The translations under genes were made by a program, and so were the position numbers. From the NCBI GenBank assembly GCA_963727035.1, contig CAVSEY010000003.1, positions 62,001-126,000 of the forward strand: 64,000 bases of DNA. The letters are read 5' to 3'. The notes under the pieces were generated by a model. That model was given only the letters and a program-made list of their open reading frames with translations. It did no database searches and was not told the DNA's origin. Positions 8,733 through 17,403 of this stretch are shown here, piece after piece. The stretch is from Rhodoblastus sp963727035 (lineage in GTDB: Bacteria; Pseudomonadota; Alphaproteobacteria; Rhizobiales; Beijerinckiaceae). Within the stretch, counting starts at the first letter, position 1. Each line of letters opens with the position of its first letter.

Positions 8733-10151
8733 ATGGGAAAGGTGACGGGTTTCCTCGAAATCGACCGGCAGGACCGCAACTACAAGCCGGCCGCCGACCG
8801 TATCCGCCATTATCAGGAATTCGTGATTCCGCTCTCGGAAGATGCGACGCGCGATCAGGCCGCGCGCTGCATGAATTGCGGCATTCCCTTCTGTCACAAC
8901 GGCTGCCCGGTGAACAACCAGATCCCCGACTGGAACGATCTGGTCTATCGCGGCGACTGGGAAGAGGCGGCGCGCAACCTGCACTCGACCAATAATTTCC
9001 CGGAATTCACCGGCCGCGTCTGCCCCGCGCCCTGCGAGGCGGCCTGCACCCTGAACCTGGAAGACGCGCCGGTCACGATCAAGACGATCGAATGCGCCAT
9101 CGTCGATCGCGCCTGGGACGGCGGTTTTATCAGACCCGAGCCTCCGGCGAGGAAAACCGGCAAGAAGGTCGCCATTGTCGGCTCCGGCCCGGCGGAACTC
9201 GCCGCCGCGCAACAACTCGCCCGCGCCGGCCATGACGTCCATGTCCTTGAAAAATTCGCCAAGGCCGGCGGGTTGCTGCGCTACGGCATTCCCGACTTCA
9301 AGATGGAGAAGCATCTGATCGACCGCCGCGTCGCCCAGATGGAGGCCGAGGGCGTGACCTTCCATTACGGCGTCCATGTCGGCGCGGACCTGCCGGCCAA
9401 GGAACTGGTGGATAGCCATGACGCGGTGATTCTCGCCGGCGGCGCGGAAAAGCCGCGCGACCTGCCCACCCCCGGCCGCAACCTCGCCGGGGTCCATTTC
9501 GCCATGGATTTCCTGCCCCAGCAGAACCGCCGCGTCTCGCGCGAGAATGCGGGGCAGGAGGAGCCGATTCTGGCCTCCGGCAAGCATGTCGTGGTGATCG
9601 GCGGCGGCGACACCGGCTCCGACTGCATCGGAACCTCGGTGCGCCAGGGCGCCCTCTCCGTCGTCCAGCTCGAAATCATGTCCCGCCCGCCGGAGATGGA
9701 AGACAAGCTGAATGTCTGGCCCTATTGGCCGCTGAAACTGCGCACCTCCTCCTCGCATCAGGAAGGCGCGGACCGTGATTTCGCCGTCGCGACCAAGGAA
9801 ATCATTGGCGAGAACGGCGTGGTCAAGGCGCTGAAATGCGTCCGCGTCGATGGAAAGATGCAGGAAATTCCCGGCTCGGAATTCAATCTTCGCGCCGATC
9901 TCGTCCTGCTCGCCATGGGATTCGTCTCGCCCGTGCACGAAGGCTTGATCAAGGATCTGGGCGTCGCGCTCGATGGGCGAGGCAATGTCGCCGCCGACAC
10001 GCTCGCCTACAAGACCAGCCTCGACAAAGTTTTTGCCGCCGGCGACATGCGCCGCGGCCAATCGCTGGTGGTCTGGGCGATCCGCGAGGGCCGTCAGGCG
10101 GCCCGCGCCGTCGATCAATTCTTGATGGGCTCGACCGAATTGCCGCGCTGA
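8733..10151 (+). CDS. gltD: Glutamate synthase small subunit
   Basis: 472 residues. GltD takes electrons from NADPH through FAD and passes them over 4Fe-4S clusters to GltB. The N-terminal cluster cysteines are present (CMNCGIPFCHNGCP near residues 47-60, CPAPCEAAC near 96-104). The second dinucleotide motif VIGGGDTGSDC is intact. The first, normally GxGPAGLA, reads GSGPAELA: the third glycine is Glu155 (GAA), one base from GGA. That glycine packs against the FAD pyrophosphate and is almost invariant, so activity may be impaired or the base wrong. The ATG follows AAAGGATTAAGA. Otherwise full length. Confidence 0.93.
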   Translation: MGKVTGFLEIDRQDRNYKPAADRIRHYQEFVIPLSEDATRDQAARCMNCGIPFCHNGCPVNNQIPDWNDLVYRGDWEEAARNLHSTNNFPEFTGRVCPAPCEAACTLNLEDAPVTIKTIECAIVDRAWDGGFIRPEPPARKTGKKVAIVGSGPAELAAAQQLARAGHDVHVLEKFAKAGGLLRYGIPDFKMEKHLIDRRVAQMEAEGVTFHYGVHVGADLPAKELVDSHDAVILAGGAEKPRDLPTPGRNLAGVHFAMDFLPQQNRRVSRENAGQEEPILASGKHVVVIGGGDTGSDCIGTSVRQGALSVVQLEIMSRPPEMEDKLNVWPYWPLKLRTSSSHQEGADRDFAVATKEIIGENGVVKALKCVRVDGKMQEIPGSEFNLRADLVLLAMGFVSPVHEGLIKDLGVALDGRGNVAADTLAYKTSLDKVFAAGDMRRGQSLVVWAIREGRQAARAVDQFLMGSTELPR

Positions 10152-10184
10152 AGGCGCGAAATCGGATCGCTGTCCGCGCAGCGC

Positions 10185-10580
10185 CTATTGCTTATTCCGC
10201 ATCCAGTCGGCGAGCCTGCCGATATTGCCCTCCAGCTCGCGCCTCGCCGGCGTATCGCCAAGCGTGTCGTCGAGCGCCTTGGTCATGCAGGCCATCCAGG
10301 CGTCGCGCGCCGCAGTGTCGATGGGGAAGGGAAAATGGCGCTGGCGCAGCCGGGGATGACCTTTCACCGGCGAATAAAGGGCGGGGCCGCCGGTCCATTC
10401 GGTCAGGTAATTCTTGAAGACCTTGCGGATTTCCGTGAGTTCGGGACCATGCATCTCGCGCACGTCCGCCGCTTGCGGCAGCGCGTCCATATTGTCGTAA
10501 AAGGCCTCGACCAGCCGCTCCACCGCGGCCTCGCCGCCGACCCGCTCGTAAATCGAAATATTCGCCGCCGTTTCGTTCAA
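10185..10580 (-). CDS. Group II truncated hemoglobin
   Basis: A 2-on-2 truncated globin of about 131 residues, starting at the TTG at 10580 that sits eight bases behind AGGAGG; a longer upstream extension is possible but low-complexity. The proximal haem histidine lies in KGHPRLRQRHFPF, and the B-helix (Y-E-R-V-G-G and AFYDNM) and W-M-A-C-M segments fit the TrHbO group. Such proteins bind O2 and NO and are linked to redox protection. It faces sufE divergently. Substrate and partner cannot be read from the sequence. Confidence 0.88.
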   Translation of the reverse strand: MNETAANISIYERVGGEAAVERLVEAFYDNMDALPQAADVREMHGPELTEIRKVFKNYLTEWTGGPALYSPVKGHPRLRQRHFPFPIDTAARDAWMACMTKALDDTLGDTPARRELEGNIGRLADWMRNKQ

Positions 10581-10790
10581 GCGCCCATCCTCCTGTTCGG
10601 CCGGAAAATCGTCCCTTGGCTCGTCGTCAGATATTGGGATTTTCGCGCGGCGCAAGGCGCCCGCGACCAATTGTCCCGCGCCTCGCCTTCGCGCCGGAGG
10701 CGCGCGCGATTGCGCCAAGGCCATTGTCGCGGGGGCGACGGGGCGCCATGTTAGCCCTCAAACGCTGCGGCGGATCAAGAAGAGCAGTTC

Positions 10791-11216
10791 ATGACCATCG
10801 ACGAAATCATCGACAATTTCGAATTCCTCGACGATTGGGACGATCGCTATCGTTACCTGATCGATCTGGGCCGAACCCTGAAGCCCTTGCCGGAAGAGGC
10901 CCATAACGACGCCAACAAGGTGCGCGGCTGCATGAGCCAGGTCTGGCTCGAAACCAAGGTTGAACCCGGTCCCTCGGGTGAGCCGGTGCTGCGTTTCCTC
11001 GGCGACAGCGACGCCTTGATCGTGCGCGGCCTCGTCGCCCTGATGCTGTCGCTTTTCTCGGACCACACCGCCAAGGAAATTCTCGCCGCCGACGCGCTGG
11101 CCCTGTTCAAGCGCCTCGGCTTCGAGCAGCATCTGACGCCCCAGCGCTCGAATGGCCTGCGCTCCATGGTCGACCGCATCAAGAAGGATGCGGCTCAGGC
11201 TCTGGCCACGGCCTGA
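10791..11216 (+). CDS. sufE: Cysteine desulfuration protein SufE
   Basis: 141 residues, the usual SufE size. SufE accepts persulfide sulfur from the cysteine desulfurase SufS and passes it to the Suf scaffold for Fe-S cluster assembly. The acceptor cysteine is in VRGCMSQVW (about residue 47), and the DDWDDRYRYLIDLG start is characteristic. No suf operon is nearby, so it acts in trans, which is common in Alphaproteobacteria. The window's many Fe-S enzymes (Apr, Qmo, Hdr, GltB/D) depend on such machinery. Confidence 0.93.
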   Translation: MTIDEIIDNFEFLDDWDDRYRYLIDLGRTLKPLPEEAHNDANKVRGCMSQVWLETKVEPGPSGEPVLRFLGDSDALIVRGLVALMLSLFSDHTAKEILAADALALFKRLGFEQHLTPQRSNGLRSMVDRIKKDAAQALATA

Positions 11217-11260
11217 CCAAAATTTTGGCTCCAGGCGCCCACAGGGTGGAAGCGACGCGC

Positions 11261-12694
11261 ATGTTCATGAATCAATTTGCCGCCGCCCCGTCCGATAGCC
11301 TGGCCGAGGTCCTGGAAGGTCAACGCCGCGCCTTCGCAGCCGAAGGCGCACCATCCCTGGAACAGCGCCGCGCAGAGATCACCCGCCTGCGCGACGCGGT
11401 GAAGCTTCAGACCCGCGCCATTGCCGACGCCATCGCCGAGGATTTCGGCGGTCGGGCGCGCCACGAAACCCTGCTCGCGGAAGTCTGGCCGGTGCATGCG
11501 GCGGCGCGGCACGCCCTGCAGCATCTGCCAAGATGGATGAAGCCGAAGCGCGTCCCCGTCGGGCTCGAATTCCGGCCGAACCGCGCCGAGATCCTGGTCC
11601 AGCCGCTCGGCGTCATTGGCGTCATCGCGCCATGGAACTATCCGGTCAATCTGGCGCTGGCGCCCCTGATCGCGGCGCTTGCCGCCGGCAATCGCGTCAT
11701 GCTGAAGCCTTCGGAACTGACGCCGCGCACCTCGGAACTGCTGGCGAAAATGCTCGGCGAAATCTTTCCGCAAGACAAGGTCGCGGTCGTCCAGGGCGGG
11801 GCGCAGGTCGGCGCAGCCTTCGCCGGTCTGCCCTTCGACCATTTGTTCTTCACCGGCTCGACCGCCGTGGGGCGCAAGGTGATGCTGGCCGCGGCGCAAA
11901 ATCTGACGCCCGTGACCCTGGAGCTCGGCGGTAAATCGCCCTGCGTCATTGGTCCGGACGCCAAACTGGCCGAGGCGGCGCTGCGGATCGCCGCCGCCAA
12001 ATTGTTCAACGCCGGTCAGAGCTGCATCGCCCCGGATTACGTTCTCGTTCCGCGCGACAAGCTGGAGGATTTCGTGACCGCCTATGGGGCGGCGGCGAGA
12101 AAGCTCTATCCGACCCTGCGCCGCAACGCCGATTACACCGCGATCCTGAACGACCGCCATTATGCGCGGCTGACCGCCGCGCTCGCCGAAGCCCGCGGCG
12201 CCGGCGCCCGCATCGTGTCGATCGACCCGGCCTCGGAGGGCGAAATGGCGGCGGAGCACAAGATCGCGCCAACGCTGGTGATCGAGCCCCGCGACGATCT
12301 GACCTTGATGCGGGAAGAAATCTTCGGCCCGATCCTGCCGGTCAAGGCCTACGACCGCCTCGACGACGCCATCGCGTTCATCGCCTCGCGGCCGCGGCCG
12401 CTGGCGCTCTATTATTTCGGCGTCCGGGCCGAACTCCGCGAAATGGTGCTCGCCGGCACGCATTCCGGCGGCGGCGCCATCAACGACGCCTTGACCCATT
12501 TCGTCATCGAGGACCTGCCTTTCGGCGGGATCGGCCCTTCGGGCCTCGGCGCCTATCACGGCGAAACCGGCTTCCGGACCTTTTCCCACCGGCGGGCGGT
12601 GTACCACCAGGGGCCGATCGACGTGAAAATGTTCCTGCGTCCGCCTTATTCGCGGATTTTCCCGGCGATCTTCCGCTTCCTGATGCGGAACTGA
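11261..12694 (+). CDS. calB: Coniferyl aldehyde dehydrogenase
   Basis: 477 residues from the ATG at 11261. Oxidises coniferyl aldehyde (or another aryl or aliphatic aldehyde) to the acid with NAD(P). Aldehyde-dehydrogenase landmarks: APWNYPVNLALAP, the nucleotide loop FTGSTAVG, general-base glutamate in LELGGKSP, and nucleophile cysteine in NAGQSCIAPDY. The IAPDY sequence and the short C-terminus (...LPFGGIGPSGLGAYHG) place it with coniferyl-aldehyde/class 3 enzymes. It may serve lignin-derived aromatics or general aldehyde detoxification. It follows sufE by 44 bases but is functionally unrelated. Confidence 0.85.
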   Translation: MFMNQFAAAPSDSLAEVLEGQRRAFAAEGAPSLEQRRAEITRLRDAVKLQTRAIADAIAEDFGGRARHETLLAEVWPVHAAARHALQHLPRWMKPKRVPVGLEFRPNRAEILVQPLGVIGVIAPWNYPVNLALAPLIAALAAGNRVMLKPSELTPRTSELLAKMLGEIFPQDKVAVVQGGAQVGAAFAGLPFDHLFFTGSTAVGRKVMLAAAQNLTPVTLELGGKSPCVIGPDAKLAEAALRIAAAKLFNAGQSCIAPDYVLVPRDKLEDFVTAYGAAARKLYPTLRRNADYTAILNDRHYARLTAALAEARGAGARIVSIDPASEGEMAAEHKIAPTLVIEPRDDLTLMREEIFGPILPVKAYDRLDDAIAFIASRPRPLALYYFGVRAELREMVLAGTHSGGGAINDALTHFVIEDLPFGGIGPSGLGAYHGETGFRTFSHRRAVYHQGPIDVKMFLRPPYSRIFPAIFRFLMRN

Positions 12695-12827
12695 CGCTTA
12701 CGCGCAAGGAATATCGGGCGGCGGCGCAATTCGGATCGCCGGCAATTCAATGGCGCCGGCGCGACCGATGCTGTTATAAGCGCCTTACGACGGTGATTGA
12801 CTCGCCTCCGGGACTTACGTTTTAGCC

Positions 12828-15800
12828 ATGTGGATCGTCCGAATAGCGCTTCAGCGCCCCTATACCTTTCTGGTCATGGCGCTGACCATCGTGCTGGCTA
12901 CGCCCTACATGCTGCTGACCATGCCGACCGACATCCTGCCGGACATCAATATCCCGGTCATCAGCATCATCTGGAACTATTCGGGCCTGGTCGCCGTGGA
13001 CATGGGCGACCGCGTCACCGGGCCGGCCGAGCGCATCCTGACCACCACGGTCAACGACATCGAACATATCGAGTCGCAATCTTACAACAGCATCGGGATC
13101 ATCAAGATCTTCTTCCAGCCCGGCGCCAATATCGGCACGGCCATCGCCCAGACCCTGGCGAGCGAGCAGGTCATGCTCAGAATGCTGCCGCCGGGCACGA
13201 CGTCGCCGCTGATCATCACTTATTCGGCCTCCGCCATTCCGGTGGTCCAGCTCGCCCTTTCCAGCCCCTCCCTGCCGGAACAGACGGTGTTCGACGCCGC
13301 CTTCAATTCGCTTCGCCCGCAGCTCGTCACCATTCCCGGCGTCGCCATTCCCTTTCCCTTCGGCGGCAAGCAGCGCATCATTTCCGTCGATATCGACAAT
13401 GCCGCGCTGCTCGCAAAGGGGCTGACGCCCGTCGACGTGGTCAATGCAATCAATGCGCAAAATCTGATCCTGCCCTCCGGCACCGCGAAAATGGGGCCGA
13501 CGGAATTCGCCGTGACCCTCAACGGCGCGCCGCAGACGATCGAGGGCCTCAACAATCTGCCCGTGCGCACCGTCAATGGCGCGGTGACTTTTTTGCGTGA
13601 AGTCGCCCATGTGCGCGACGGCTTCACGCCGCAGACCAATGTCGTCCGCCTCGATGGCGTGCGCGGCGTGCTGATGTCGATCATCAAGAACGGATCGGCT
13701 TCGACCCTGCGCATCGTCCAGACCTTGAAGGACACCTTGCCCCAGGCGGAAAAGCTGCTGCCCCCCGGCATCACGGTCCGCGCCCTGTTCGACCAGTCGA
13801 TCTATGTCCGCGCCGCCATTTCCGGCGTATTGCGCGAGGCCCTGATCGCGGCCGGGCTCACCGCCGCGCTGATCCTGCTCTTCCTCGGCAACTGGCGCGC
13901 CACCCTGATCATCGCGATCTCGATTCCGTTGTCGATCCTGTCCTCGCTCCTGGTTCTCGACGCGCTCGGCCAGACCATCAACATCATGACGCTCGGCGGG
14001 CTGGCGCTGGCGGTGGGCATATTGGTGGACGACGCCACGGTGACGATCGAGAATATCGAACGCCACCTGCATCTGGGAACCGGCCTCTACGATTCGATCT
14101 ACGAGGGCGCGGGCGAGATCGCGCTTCCCGCGCTGGTTTCGACGCTGAGCATCTGCATCGTCTTCACGCCGATGTTCTTCCTCGCCGGCGTCTCGAGATT
14201 CCTGTTCGTGCCGCTGGCGGAGGCGGTGGTTTTCGCCATGCTGGCCTCCTACATCCTGTCGCGCACGCTTGTGCCCACGCTGGCGCTACTGCTGCTGCGC
14301 GTCCCCGCCGCGCAGGAGCAGCGCAAGAATCTCTTCGCGCGCCTCCATCACGGATTCGACGCCGCCTTCGAAAAAATGCGCGCCGCCTATATCGTGCTGC
14401 TGAGCATGCTGCTGACCCGCCGCCGTCTCATCGGCGGATCGTTCCTGCTGTTCTGCCTCGCCTCGTTTGGCCTGTTCCTCACTTTGGGCGAGGATTTCTT
14501 CCCCTCGGTCAACGCCACCGCCATCAGGCTGCACATGCGCGCGCCGACCGGCCTGCGCATCGAGGAGACGGCGCGGCTCGCCGACGAAGTGGACCATTTC
14601 ATCCGCAGCCAGATCCCGCCCCGGGAATTGCAGACCATCGTCGACAATATCGGCCTGCCCTATTCGGGCATCAATCTCTCCTACAGCAATGCCGGAACCA
14701 TCGGGACGCTGGACGCGGAGATCATGATCGCCCTCGCGCCCGAGCATCGCCCGTCACAAATTTATGTCGATCTGCTGCGCCGGAAACTGCCGGAGAAATT
14801 CCCCGGCGTGGAGTTCTTCTTCCAGCCCGCCGATATCGTCACCCAGATCCTCAATTTCGGCCAGCCGGCGGCGATCAATGTGCAGATCGTCGGCAACGAC
14901 GTACGTCAGAACTACGACCGCGCCACGAAGATCGCCAATGAAATCAGGAAAATTCCCGGTGCGGTGGACGTCCACATCCTGCAAAGGCTCGACCAGCCGA
15001 ATTTGCGCCTCGTCATGGACCGCACCCGCATGCAGCAGGTGGGAATCAATGCGGACGCCGTCGGGCAAAACGTTCTGATCTCGCTTTCCGGCAGCAGCCA
15101 GACCTCGCCGACCTTCTGGCTCAACCCGCACAACCGCATATCCTACAGCATCACCGCCCAGACCCCGCAATATCGCGTCTCCTCGGTCGACGACCTTCTC
15201 GCCACCCCGATCAGCCCGGGAACCGGCGCCGCGCCGCAACTGCTCGGCAATCTCGCCGTCATTGCGCCCGAAGGCATCGAGGCGCTGGTGTCGCATTTCA
15301 ACCTTCGCCCCGCCGTCGACATCTATGTCAGCGTCGAGGGGCGGGCGCTGGGCGGGGTTGCGGGCGATGTCCAGAAAATCGTCGACGCGGCGCAGCCGAC
15401 TTTGCCGCGCGGCACGGAAATCGCGCTGCGCGGCCAGGCCGCGACGATGAAAAGCTCCTATTTGGGCCTCGGCGTCGGCGTGGCGGTCGCCATCGTCCTC
15501 GTCTATCTGCTGATCGTGATCAATTTCCAGTCCCTGCTCGATCCGCTCATCATCATCAGCGCGCTGCCCGCCGCGCTCGCCGGCATCGCCTGGATGCTGT
15601 TCGTCACCGGGACTCATCTGTCGGTCCCGGCTCTGACCGGCGCGATCATGACCACCGGCGTCGCCACCGCCAATTCGATCCTGCTCGTCTCCTTCGCCCG
15701 CGAGCGGCTGCGCCAGGGCTCAGCCCCGCTTTCCGCGGCGCTCGAGGCCGGCGCCACCCGCATCAGGCCGGTGCTGATGACCGCCTTCGCCATGATCGTC

Positions 15801-15998
15801 GGCATGATCCCGATGGCGCTGGGTCTGGGCGAAGGCGCCGAGCAGAACGCGCCCCTTGGCCGCGCTGTCATCGGCGGCCTGCTTTTCGCCACTTTTTCCA
15901 CCCTTCTCTTCGTTCCGCTGGTTTTCGCCGGGGCGCACAGCCTCCGCCCCCGCGCGACCGGCCCGACGGAAGATCAAGAGGCGACCCAAGCGCCGTGA
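12828..15998 (+). CDS. RND-family efflux transporter, inner-membrane pump subunit (HAE1/AcrB type)
   Basis: 1056 residues with the two-fold repeat of RND pumps: a first membrane helix, a large periplasmic loop, six helices, a second loop and six helices. The proton-relay aspartate pair lies in GILVDDATVTIEN of TM4 (about residue 400). It exports hydrophobic compounds from the periplasm or membrane using the proton gradient. The adaptor gene overlaps the stop by four bases (GTGA), giving translational coupling. No outer-membrane channel or regulator gene is in the window, so it borrows a TolC-like partner. The pump's substrate is not apparent; the group is nearer MdtB-like than CusA-like pumps. 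Confidence 0.92.
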   Translation: MWIVRIALQRPYTFLVMALTIVLATPYMLLTMPTDILPDINIPVISIIWNYSGLVAVDMGDRVTGPAERILTTTVNDIEHIESQSYNSIGIIKIFFQPGANIGTAIAQTLASEQVMLRMLPPGTTSPLIITYSASAIPVVQLALSSPSLPEQTVFDAAFNSLRPQLVTIPGVAIPFPFGGKQRIISVDIDNAALLAKGLTPVDVVNAINAQNLILPSGTAKMGPTEFAVTLNGAPQTIEGLNNLPVRTVNGAVTFLREVAHVRDGFTPQTNVVRLDGVRGVLMSIIKNGSASTLRIVQTLKDTLPQAEKLLPPGITVRALFDQSIYVRAAISGVLREALIAAGLTAALILLFLGNWRATLIIAISIPLSILSSLLVLDALGQTINIMTLGGLALAVGILVDDATVTIENIERHLHLGTGLYDSIYEGAGEIALPALVSTLSICIVFTPMFFLAGVSRFLFVPLAEAVVFAMLASYILSRTLVPTLALLLLRVPAAQEQRKNLFARLHHGFDAAFEKMRAAYIVLLSMLLTRRRLIGGSFLLFCLASFGLFLTLGEDFFPSVNATAIRLHMRAPTGLRIEETARLADEVDHFIRSQIPPRELQTIVDNIGLPYSGINLSYSNAGTIGTLDAEIMIALAPEHRPSQIYVDLLRRKLPEKFPGVEFFFQPADIVTQILNFGQPAAINVQIVGNDVRQNYDRATKIANEIRKIPGAVDVHILQRLDQPNLRLVMDRTRMQQVGINADAVGQNVLISLSGSSQTSPTFWLNPHNRISYSITAQTPQYRVSSVDDLLATPISPGTGAAPQLLGNLAVIAPEGIEALVSHFNLRPAVDIYVSVEGRALGGVAGDVQKIVDAAQPTLPRGTEIALRGQAATMKSSYLGLGVGVAVAIVLVYLLIVINFQSLLDPLIIISALPAALAGIAWMLFVTGTHLSVPALTGAIMTTGVATANSILLVSFARERLRQGSAPLSAALEAGATRIRPVLMTAFAMIVGMIPMALGLGEGAEQNAPLGRAVIGGLLFATFSTLLFVPLVFAGAHSLRPRATGPTEDQEATQAP

Positions 15999-17206
15999 GC
16001 AAGTCGAAGCACCAGAGTCTCGCGCTGAACAGCGACGAGGGCCATCTCCATCTGCCGGCCCGCCAAAAGGTCTGGCGCGGGGCGACGCGCGTCGTGCTGA
16101 TCGTCGCCTTGCTGCTGGGCCTTGGCGCGGTGCGGGTGCTGGTGCAGCGCGCGGCGAGCAAGGCCGAGCTGGAAGCGCAATCGCTCGAAGGCCAGCGCAT
16201 TTTCGTCACCACGGTCACGCCGACGCCAAGCAAATCGGGCGGCGTGCTGACCCTGCCGGCGACCCTGCGCGGCGACAACGAGACCGCGATCTACGCCCGC
16301 GTCAATGGCTATGTCCGCAAGTTCAACGTCGAAATCGGCGACCGCGTGACCAAGGGCCAGGTGCTCGCCGAACTCGACACGCCGGAGCTCGACCAGCAGG
16401 TCCGTCAGGCCGCCGCCCAGGTCGAACAGGCCAAGGCCAATGTGGTCCTGGGCAAGATCGCGGTCGATCGCTGGAAAAAGCTGTTTTCGCAGGATTCGGT
16501 CGCGCGGCAGGATCTCGACACCAAGCAGAACGCCTATGACACCGCCGTTGCCGCGCAAAGCGCGGCCGAGGCCAATCTCAAGCAATTGCAGGCGACCACC
16601 GCCTTCAAGAATGTCGAGGCGCCATTCGACGGCGTGATCACCGCGCGCAATGTCGATATCGGCAATCTGGTCAATTCCGGCAGTTCCGGCGTGTCGCTGT
16701 TCTCCATGGCGGTCACCGACCCGTTGCGCGTCTTCGTCGATGTTCCGCAGGCCTATGTGAAAATGATCCATGTCGGAAGCGAAGTTCCGGTTGTGCAGGC
16801 CGAACGTCCCGGCCAGGTTTTCAAGGCCGTCGTCGCCTATGTCGCGGGCGCCATCGACGTCGCGACCCGCAGCTTGCGCATCGAGCTGATCTTGCATAAC
16901 CCGGACGGCCGGCTGAAGCCGGGAACCTATGTCCAGATCTCCTTGCCGCTCGCCGCGGCGGGCGCCGTCACCATACCTGCCAACGCGTTGCTGTTCCGCG
17001 CCGAGGGGCCGAATGTCGCCACGGTGGACAAGTCCGGGATCGTTCGCCTTCAACCGATCACGATCGCCCGCGACGTCGGCGCGAGCCTGGATGTCGCGCA
17101 AGGCCTGACGCCTTCCGACCAGATCGTGATCAATCCCCCGGATTCGATCGCCACTGGCGATCATGTCACCGTGGTTCCCGCAGCGAAGCCCGCCGCCGGG
17201 AAGTGA
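15995..17206 (+). CDS. RND efflux periplasmic adaptor (membrane fusion protein)
   Basis: 403 residues, HlyD/AcrA family. One N-terminal membrane anchor (about residues 30-48), then lipoyl-half, coiled-coil hairpin rich in Ala, Gln and Lys (about residues 130-200), second lipoyl half with VEAPFDGVI, beta-barrel and membrane-proximal domains. Bridges the preceding pump and an outer-membrane channel. Starts at GTG 15995, overlapping the pump stop. The N-terminus is unusually long for the family before the barrel (about 60 residues). No lipobox cysteine, so anchoring is by the helix. Confidence 0.92.
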   Translation: MSKSKHQSLALNSDEGHLHLPARQKVWRGATRVVLIVALLLGLGAVRVLVQRAASKAELEAQSLEGQRIFVTTVTPTPSKSGGVLTLPATLRGDNETAIYARVNGYVRKFNVEIGDRVTKGQVLAELDTPELDQQVRQAAAQVEQAKANVVLGKIAVDRWKKLFSQDSVARQDLDTKQNAYDTAVAAQSAAEANLKQLQATTAFKNVEAPFDGVITARNVDIGNLVNSGSSGVSLFSMAVTDPLRVFVDVPQAYVKMIHVGSEVPVVQAERPGQVFKAVVAYVAGAIDVATRSLRIELILHNPDGRLKPGTYVQISLPLAAAGAVTIPANALLFRAEGPNVATVDKSGIVRLQPITIARDVGASLDVAQGLTPSDQIVINPPDSIATGDHVTVVPAAKPAAGK

Positions 17207-17309
17207 TCCACGCTTGTGGCGGCGTTCACGTTCGCCACACGCGGGATTTATCGGAAGCGGCCGCCGCCCGGAGGTCCGCCGAATCCACCGGGACCTAGCC
17301 CGCCAGGCG

Positions 17310-17367
17310 GGGGGCCGAAGGCCCCAGGAGGCGCAGGTGGGGGCCGAAGGCCCCAGGAGGCGCAGGT
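17310..17367. repeat. Perfect 29-bp tandem duplication in the DUF5666 gene tail
   Basis: Two adjacent identical 29-base copies, 17310-17338 and 17339-17367, each starting GGGGGCCGAAGGCCCC. Twenty-nine is not a multiple of three. On the minus strand one copy reads as PAPPGAFGP and the second is thrown into HLRLLGPSAP. If one copy is removed in thought, the frame runs on as a Gly/Pro-rich tail ending at a TAA at 17250-17248. Confidence 0.9.
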
Positions 17368-17403
17368 GGGAAGCCGCCCGGTCCAATAGGCCCGCCACCG
17401 GGA

